Positions 59,327 through 64,000 of a stretch of 64,000 nucleotides of DNA are shown in pieces. Origin of the DNA: Streptantibioticus ferralitis (lineage in GTDB: Bacteria; Actinomycetota; Actinomycetes; Streptomycetales; Streptomycetaceae); contig NZ_JARHTQ010000025.1 of NCBI RefSeq assembly GCF_029223525.1, positions 46,336 through 110,335 on the forward strand, in the 5' to 3' direction. A program made the translations under genes and the position numbers. The notes beneath the pieces were generated by a model. It was not told the DNA's origin, searched no databases, and saw nothing but the letters and a program-made list of their open reading frames with translations. Each line of letters opens with the position of its first letter. Positions within the stretch are counted from its first letter, which is position 1.

Positions 59327-59560
59327 ATGAGCGAACAGCCGGCCCCCGCCGACACCGCCCGGCAGCAGCTGGAGCCCGCGGCCGCCGTCGCCGTGCGTGC
59401 GTACGCCGCCAAGACCCGCGCCAACGCCGACCAGTTCGCCGCCGTCCTGGAGGACATCGCCACCAACGGCCTGCCTTCGGTGGAGGACTGCACCCCCTGG
59501 GAGGAGCTGCGCGAGGCCCACCTCGCCCGTCTTACCGCCCAGCGCCCGGCCGTCGCCTGA
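59327..59560 (+). CDS. Antitoxin-like partner of a RelE-type toxin
   Basis: 77 residues (MSEQPAPADTARQQLEPAAA, NADQFAAVLEDIATNGLPSV), helical and acidic; cggag precedes the ATG. CTATACCG at 59281 may be a -10 element. Coupled through TGATG to the next gene, so an antitoxin is the best guess. Confidence 0.6.
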   Translation: MSEQPAPADTARQQLEPAAAVAVRAYAAKTRANADQFAAVLEDIATNGLPSVEDCTPWEELREAHLARLTAQRPAVA

Positions 59561-59832
59561 TGGCCCCGCAGCACTGCCCACGCCGCGCCCGCATCGCCTT
59601 CTCCGACTCCGCCACCAAGCAACTGGAGAACATCACCAGCGAAGCGGAGATCCACGCCCTGGACCGCGCCCTGGTCGTCATCTCCGTCCAACCGGACATC
59701 GGCGAGCCGATCCACGGCGACACCACCGGCCCCCAGCTGCGCCAATACACCGACGAAGTCGAGTCCGTACGCGTCCTGTACTTCGTCACCACCCTGCGCA
59801 CCGTCGTGGTCGTGGCGTACATCGAGGTCTAA
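59560..59832 (+). CDS. RelE/ParE-like toxin
   Basis: 90 residues: RRARIAFSDSATKQLENITS, ALDRALVVISVQPDIGEPIH, VRVLYFVTTLRTVVVVAYIE. This is the RelE/ParE fold: two helices then a beta sheet with a VRVLYFV strand carrying Arg. Its ATG shares one base with the preceding stop. The second such pair in the window. Confidence 0.72.
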   Translation: MAPQHCPRRARIAFSDSATKQLENITSEAEIHALDRALVVISVQPDIGEPIHGDTTGPQLRQYTDEVESVRVLYFVTTLRTVVVVAYIEV

Positions 59833-59849
59833 CCCGCAAAGGAGTCCAG

Positions 59850-60131
59850 GTGCCCTCCGATGTCAACCAGCTCACCGCCGGCCGGAAACTCACCTCGCTG
59901 CGCAAAGTGCTGGACTGCCCCGCCACAACGACTCGGCTCCGGCAGGGACCTGACGTAGAGCCGGGGGCAGATCGCTTTCCTGTGCCCCGCACACGCCGCA
60001 GCCCTGCCCGGTTGGTCCGGCACCACCACGGGCGCCGACAACCGGTACGCCTGGCCTGCGGGACCGTCATGGACCTCCGGCCGACCGAGCAAGTGCTCCA
60101 GTCACACGCCGACCTGTGGCTGACACCCTGA
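59850..60131 (+). CDS. Small hypothetical protein
   Basis: 93 residues from GTG 59850 (AGGAG 5 nt upstream): VPSDVNQLTAGRKLTSLRKV.. to CGTVMDLRPTEQVLQSHADL. The two ends look like protein and the Arg/Pro/His-rich middle less so; a hidden frame change cannot be excluded. Function unknown. Possibly part of the toxin operon. Confidence 0.5.
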   Translation: MPSDVNQLTAGRKLTSLRKVLDCPATTTRLRQGPDVEPGADRFPVPRTRRSPARLVRHHHGRRQPVRLACGTVMDLRPTEQVLQSHADLWLTP

Positions 60132-60176
60132 CCGGAAGCGCACCACGTCCACTTGCACCAAGGGGAGGAACGCCAC

Positions 60177-60464
60177 ATGGCAGTCGAGTTCGAGTCGTTG
60201 CAGGAAGCCGCCCAGGAACTGGGCGACGACATCAGCACCCACGACAAAGCCGGGCTGGAAGCCCTGAGCGACGCACACCTCCGCGAGCAGTACGACGCCC
60301 GCGACGAGCTATACGAGTTCATCGACGGCCTGTGGGACAAGACCAAGGCCGACGTGCCCGACGCTGGGGCACGCGATGAGTACGCCGGGCTGGCCGGGCT
60401 GCGCGACCTGGCAGCAGCCCTCAGGAACAACGCCAGCGACATCCTCACGGAACGCGAGGGCTGA
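60177..60464 (+). CDS. Small acidic helical protein
   Basis: 95 residues; ATG 60177 with ggggagg 8 nt upstream. FESLQEAAQELGDDISTHDK, REQYDARDELYEFIDGLWDK and GLRDLAAALRNNASDILTER are acidic amphipathic helices. No domain recognised. Confidence 0.62.
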   Translation: MAVEFESLQEAAQELGDDISTHDKAGLEALSDAHLREQYDARDELYEFIDGLWDKTKADVPDAGARDEYAGLAGLRDLAAALRNNASDILTEREG

Positions 60465-60493
60465 ACCGCACCACACGGCTGCGCCGCTGCCCT

Positions 60494-60991
60494 TTAGCGC
60501 GAGGCGGCCGGAGAGTACATCGAGGCCAGGGCCAACACCGTCTCGAACATCATGGCCCGGTCCGTCGGGTGCCCCTCAGCGACCGTGCGTACCACCTGGA
60601 CCATGCCGGAGGTGTCCTGCCGCTGGACCGCGCGGAGGTAGGCCGCCACGTGATCGAAGATGACCGCCATAGGCGCGGGCGACTTCCCGCAGCCAGCCGC
60701 GTGACTGAGCCAGTCGGGGTGCACAAGATCGGCCAGGGCCTCGAACTGTTCTGCGGTGAGCGCGAGCCCCGGCTGTACCTTGGCGAATGGGTTCCGCACC
60801 TCATCCGGCGCGTACTGCACGACGTCCTCGGCAAACTGGAGCATGAGGTAAGCAAGGCCGCCAGCCCCGAACTGGGCCTCGACCACCGAGCCGATCGAGT
60901 TCACCGCGCGCTGATCGCCCGCCGCCGCACGCTCCACCATTGCTGCAGCCGCTGCTCGCACCGCCTCGCGGTTCTCGTCGGTCAGTTCCAT
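60494..60991 (-). CDS. Hypothetical helical protein
   Basis: 165 residues; ATG 60991 has aaggag at 6 nt. DENREAVRAAAAAMVERAAA, GGLAYLMLQFAEDVVQYAPD and MAVIFDHVAAYLRAVQRQDT form helices, and AAGCGKSP contains one Cys. Convergent with the previous gene (29 bases between stops). Function unknown. Confidence 0.66.
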   Translation of the reverse strand: MELTDENREAVRAAAAAMVERAAAGDQRAVNSIGSVVEAQFGAGGLAYLMLQFAEDVVQYAPDEVRNPFAKVQPGLALTAEQFEALADLVHPDWLSHAAGCGKSPAPMAVIFDHVAAYLRAVQRQDTSGMVQVVRTVAEGHPTDRAMMFETVLALASMYSPAASR

Positions 60992-61032
60992 CACGTGCTC
61001 CTTCTGCTACAGCCAAGATCTCGACGCCGCGC

Positions 61033-61314
61033 TCATCCTGTGGCAGATCGCCAGACCCTAGCCACCGACCGCCGCAGTGGGAAATCGGAGTCAGGCCGCC
61101 GCACCACGATGCGCCCACCACTGCGGAAGAGCCGAGTGGTTCCACCGCCCAGCCGTACCCTTCGGCCAGGGCCACGATCTTCGATGAGTATCACCGGGCA
61201 CCAGCACTCGGTGGCTGGATCGACGATCTCGTCCCCGCGACGGATGTCCTCCACCAGGACCACCAGCTCAACCCAAGGCTGGACGGCAGGGCGCACCACG
61301 CGCCCGGTGAGCAC
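61033..61314 (-). CDS. Hypothetical small beta-rich protein
   Basis: 93 residues from GTG 61314: VVLVEDIRRGDEIVDPATEC, CPVILIEDRGPGRRVRLGGG, RLFRSGGRIVVRRPDSD look like one small beta-barrel. The start is unsure: the frame is open to 61416. The 312 bases up to 61626 otherwise show nothing I can support. Confidence 0.48.
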   Translation of the reverse strand: MLTGRVVRPAVQPWVELVVLVEDIRRGDEIVDPATECWCPVILIEDRGPGRRVRLGGGTTRLFRSGGRIVVRRPDSDFPLRRSVARVWRSATG

Positions 61315-61626
61315 ACCCACGCTCTTCTCCCCATGTGATGGGCCCCTGGTCAGGGAGCCCGTGGCTCTTGTTCGGCTGGACACCACTGAGCGGCGCCCGC
61401 GCATGGCCGCGCTCATCCAATCACCTGGCCGACCGCATGCCGCTTGCGGGCTCCAAACCGTTCTCGCTCCAGCTTGCCGGTGGCCGCAATCAGCGATCCG
61501 GAAGCCAGCGTTATGAAGCTTTGTTCTGCTGCTCCAGAACGAACCGGTTTCGCTGGTGCTACCGACGCGGGGCTGCGGGCACCCGGGAACGGTGCGCCGC
61601 TCCTGGTCGGGCCCTCTTCTCCCACA

Positions 61627-62100
61627 TCAGCCGACCGCGTGCAGGGATCCGCGGCGCTTGGCGGCGGCGGCCTTCTTCGCTGCGGCTTGGGCGGCGCGCT
61701 TCTTGCGTTGCTGGGCGAGCTGGTCCTGGTACGCAGCCACGGCGCGGTGGTAGTTGTCGACGAAGCCGGGGACGTCCAGGCGGTCGTCCTTCGGCATGTC
61801 CCGGACAGCGGCGACGGCGTCCTCAGGGGAGTTGTAGCCGGCCAGCATGGGGTTGATCTGGTAGACGCCGTTGCGGACCTTCGTGACCAGCTTGGCCAGC
61901 TCCAGGCTGCGCAAGGCGGCATTCACGCTGGGGCGGCTGAGCCCGAGCAGCTGGCCGATGGTGGCCTGGTCAATGGTGATGCGGCCGCCGGCCTCGCTGA
62001 GGGCCCGCAGCTTGAGCAGCGCTCGGTAGGAGGCGGGCGGAAGGTCCAGATCAGCCAACAGGCTGTCGGCGTTGACGGCGGCGAATCGCAGCGTGCTCAC
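61627..62100 (-). CDS. Winged-helix replication/regulatory protein
   Basis: 157 residues; GTG 62100 overlaps the upstream stop by 4 nt. A winged helix covers about 24-90: YRALLKLRALSEAGGRITID, QATIGQLLGLSRPSVNAALR, LAKLVTKVRNGVYQINPMLA; GVYQINP is the beta wing and resembles RepL-type plasmid initiators. The tail is basic (QQRKKRAAQAAAKKAAAAKR). Second gene of a coupled pair lying just inside the subtelomeric repeats. Confidence 0.68.
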   Translation of the reverse strand: MSTLRFAAVNADSLLADLDLPPASYRALLKLRALSEAGGRITIDQATIGQLLGLSRPSVNAALRSLELAKLVTKVRNGVYQINPMLAGYNSPEDAVAAVRDMPKDDRLDVPGFVDNYHRAVAAYQDQLAQQRKKRAAQAAAKKAAAAKRRGSLHAVG

Positions 62101-62813
62101 TGGGGTTCCCCTTCCTCCTGGCGCTGCGCGCGCTTTAGACGGCGTACAGCGCGCTCCGCGGCACGCTGCTCGCGCAGTTCCTCGATGGCCTGGCGCATGT
62201 GCTCCAGCGACGGGAAGCGCACCAGGTCCGGCAGACTCGCGTCCTTGCGGATCTTCGAGATGGTGTCGTACTGCTCGACTTTGACATACCGGTTCTTAGT
62301 ACCGGCGGTCTCCGTGCCGGGGATGAACTCCGCCACCCGGTAGGAGTAGGGCGGGTTGAACTGGTAGCAGCCGCGCTTCACCTTGAAGACGATGCCATGG
62401 CTCATGATGACCTGCAGGGTCTCGGACGCCTTGGTCCGGGAGACATCCAGGACCGTCGCCATCTCATCCTGGGTCAGGTAGATCTGGCCGCCGGCGCGCT
62501 GGCAGGCGATCAGCAGCAGGATCATCCGCAGGGGCAGCGCCTCGCGGAAGTACTGGGCGATCAGGAAGAGGAACTCCAAGGAGTCCATGGAAAATGCGTT
62601 CGGCTGGCCCGGATCGCTGCTGTAGAACTCCAGCGGCCGCCGTTCGCTCTCCAGCGTCAGCTTCCGGTCCGGGTAGCGCCTGGCGACCTCGTCCAGGTCC
62701 TTCACTGGCGACAGGGGTTGGCCCCACGCCTTGATCGCGTCATCGACGGGGACCTGCGGGCGCGGTACGCGCCGCGGGCTCGACTGCTGGCCCTCCTGGG
62801 GCTCCAACGCCAC
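62097..62813 (-). CDS. Winged-helix replication/regulatory protein
   Basis: 238 residues; GTG 62813 with aggag 6 nt upstream. A winged helix at about 92-155: LRMILLLIACQRAGGQIYLT, QDEMATVLDVSRTKASETLQ, GIVFKVKRGCYQFNPPYSYR, homologous in layout to the downstream protein; the C-terminus is a basic helix. A RepL-like initiator or subtelomeric regulator. The gene is preceded by the repeat-rich region 62841-63121, the likely binding sites. Confidence 0.66.
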   Translation of the reverse strand: MALEPQEGQQSSPRRVPRPQVPVDDAIKAWGQPLSPVKDLDEVARRYPDRKLTLESERRPLEFYSSDPGQPNAFSMDSLEFLFLIAQYFREALPLRMILLLIACQRAGGQIYLTQDEMATVLDVSRTKASETLQVIMSHGIVFKVKRGCYQFNPPYSYRVAEFIPGTETAGTKNRYVKVEQYDTISKIRKDASLPDLVRFPSLEHMRQAIEELREQRAAERAVRRLKRAQRQEEGEPQ

Positions 62814-62840
62814 CGGCGCTCCTCTCCACTTCCGTTGATC

Positions 62841-63121
62841 AACGTCGGCAGCAGTATGTCAGCCACGCCGACACAAACGTCGGTCTCACTGACGTTCCGC
62901 GTGTCTTGTGTCCCTCCAGGGGGGACACAACTCCGTCCGGACCGTACGGCGAGACGCGAGCCGACCGACTCCGGACGCCCCGGCCCACAACGCACCGCAA
63001 AACGTCGGCCTCGCTGACGTTTTGGCTCGAACCCTGTCGGCCGCACCGACATTTCGCGGTCGATGTGTACCCCCAGGAGCGACACATCGAAGTCGATCTG
63101 TCCCTGCTGGAGGTACACATC
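62841..63121. promoter_or_regulatory. Subtelomeric operator/iteron array
   Basis: Two families. A: AACGTCGG-YCTCRCT-GACGTT at 62876-62896 and 63001-63021 (the same 21 bases with two changes, each an inverted repeat AACGTC..GACGTT), plus a half site at 62841. B: TTGTGTCCC..GGGACACAA at 62906-62930, TCGATGTGT..ACACATCGA at 63060-63090, and a weaker GATCTGT..ACACATC at 63096-63122. No gene overlaps. AACGTCGG is also the core of the repeats in the Rep-like gene. Confidence 0.62.
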
Positions 63122-63124
63122 TCC

Positions 63125-63889
63125 CCAACTACACCCGATCTGACCTGCGAAAACACATCTCCGTACCCTCTTAGAGGCCGGTAGCCAACCTGCAGCCCGG
63201 ACCCCGCCATGGCTGAGCTCGCTTCGCATGCGGCTCCGTGAGCCAGCTGCGGACCGTAGGTAGCAGCAACGGTGCTGAGTCTCGGGTGCTGGCAGCCGTG
63301 ACGAACAAGCCAACAACAGCGCGGCGGGGCCCGGTGGATGGTCCGCCGCGCGGCCTGGCGGCCACTCGGCTCCCGTACCTCCGCACGCCAGAATGCGTCT
63401 GTCGCTCCAATGAAGTTCCGTTCTGTGGCTAATGTATTGACCGGCCAAGAGCATTCAGCCAATCTCAAAGTGCGCTTTGTGGTCCCAGCCTCAGGCCTTT
63501 TCGGTTTTCCGCAGCTACCTTTTCCCGGTCCATTCCCGTGGTTTTCTTCTTTCACGGACCGGCGGAATTACCCGGGGCCTCCTGGCTCCCGGGGAGGTGC
63601 TGTGTTTTTACGGACTCTACCCCGCATCACGGAGTGATGCATCAGGAACGGCAAGGTAGACACGAAAGGGGTACCCAGGGTATCGTTGCCCTTGAACCTG
63701 CAGCGCAAGGTCAGTCCAGGCAGGCATCGGTGACGCCAGGTCATGAACTGGTACCCCATCACCCGAAGCCGCTCCCGACAGGTAGCTGTCGACTCACCGT
63801 CACCCCTCCTTATAACCTGCCAGCTTGGACCCTCACCACGAGAAGCCCAGCACATGCCGAACCCGCCTGCACCACCCCCAGCATCTTGC
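63125..63889. other. Gene-free subtelomeric stretch
   Basis: About 765 bases between the operator array and the terminal hairpins. No open frame has protein-like composition. Local GC is lower and there are scattered short palindromes (for example CGACAG-GTAG-CTGTCG near 63776). Typical of the non-coding zone next to a Streptomyces telomere. Confidence 0.5.
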
Positions 63890-63999
63890 ATGAATTCCGG
63901 AGGAATTCATAAACAATTCCGGAGGAATTGTTTCAACCCCCGGAGGGGGTTGGCATCTTTACGACCCGTAGGGTCGTGCGTCGTTCCTGCGGAGCAGGA
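63890..63999. repeat. Five tandem hairpins with GNA loops: telomere-like terminus
   Basis: 63890-63910 ATGAATTCC-GGA-GGAATTCAT; 63911-63933 AAACAATTCC-GGA-GGAATTGTTT; 63935-63951 AACCCCC-GGA-GGGGGTT; 63961-63977 ACGACCC-GTA-GGGTCGT; 63985-63999 TCCTGC-GGA-GCAGGA. All have trinucleotide loops of the GNA type on the strand that would be the 3' overhang. Streptomyces telomeres are runs of such palindromes. The array probably continues past the window edge. The sequence is not the archetypal telomere. Confidence 0.75.
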
Positions 64000-64000
64000 C

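Noticed and set aside
58936..59832. Cys/Gln-rich plus-strand frame over the GCAGCA cluster
   Set aside because: Its sequence follows the hexamer repeats and then runs out of frame through the toxin-antitoxin genes.
63890..63999. Tandem intrinsic terminators
   Set aside because: Five hairpins with identical GNA loops and no T-runs or adjacent gene end do not fit termination; a telomere fits better.
1..64000. tRNA or rRNA genes
   Set aside because: I saw no cloverleaf with CCA-ready acceptor stem and no ribosomal sequence; a covariance-model search would settle it.

Overview
The window is about 72-75% GC with strong third-position GC bias, many GTG starts and chains of genes overlapping by 4 nt (ATGA/GTGA). 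Its gene content is that of a Streptomyces or close actinomycete replicon: a WhiB protein, Ku, a Tad-type pilus cluster, two DUF2637/SpdB-like proteins, an FtsK/TraB-like translocase, ParAB, a GntR/UTRA repressor, a DciA-like protein and a two-gene terminal-protein-like operon. The last 110 bases are five consecutive short palindromes with GNA loops. I read the window as one arm, ending at or very near the right telomere, of a linear conjugative Streptomyces-type plasmid or a plasmid-like chromosome arm.

Layout. 1-5.9 kb (+): end of a Tad/Flp pilus-secretion cluster (TadC-like end, Flp-like pilin, three TadE/TadG-like pseudopilins) and a large membrane LysM+BTAD protein. 6.2-9.9 kb (-): a DUF2637 membrane protein, remnants of a decayed gene, then parB and parA behind a 62-bp near-perfect palindrome. 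10-21 kb (-): about twenty mostly uncharacterised small genes, translationally coupled and separated by GC-rich hairpins, headed by an FtsK/TraB-like ATPase. The train includes a Nudix hydrolase, an ASCH protein and a GGDEF protein; two of its genes carry +1 homopolymer frameshifts. 21.0-22.5 kb (+): a TnpB-only IS200/IS605-type element inserted head-on into this operon. 22.5-31.2 kb (-): more transfer-region genes (helical protein, Gly-rich collagen-like protein, two-membrane-segment protein, coiled-coil DUF2637 protein), a WhiB gene and small zinc-motif proteins. 31.5-33.8 kb: GntR repressor coupled to a P-loop kinase, and an unknown gene. 33.8-38.6 kb: a 1.35 kb gene-poor stretch, then a Rep-like protein (winged helices plus two zinc motifs) coupled to a DciA/DUF721 protein. 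38.7-45 kb: small conserved hypotheticals. 45-55 kb: Ku, an acyl-CoA-binding protein, a STAND NTPase, a tandem zeta-toxin-like protein, an HEXXH membrane peptidase and a RelE-type toxin pair, which looks like a stress/defence/maintenance island. 55.4-57.5 kb: a Tap-like and a Tpg-like gene. 57.6-62.8 kb: small genes including a second RelE-type pair and two coupled winged-helix genes. 62.8-64.0 kb: gene-free, with operator or iteron repeats and then the telomere-like hairpins.

How it fits together. parAB, the RelE-type pairs and possibly the zeta-like protein would keep the replicon in the population. The Rep-like/DciA-like pair would start internal replication and the Tap/Tpg-like pair would finish the ends. 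The TraB-like ATPase and DUF2637 proteins would move DNA between mycelia. A dense array of GTGAGCG heptamers inside the coiled-coil DUF2637 gene is a candidate recognition array for the translocase. Functions are inferred from motifs and context only; no database search was possible.
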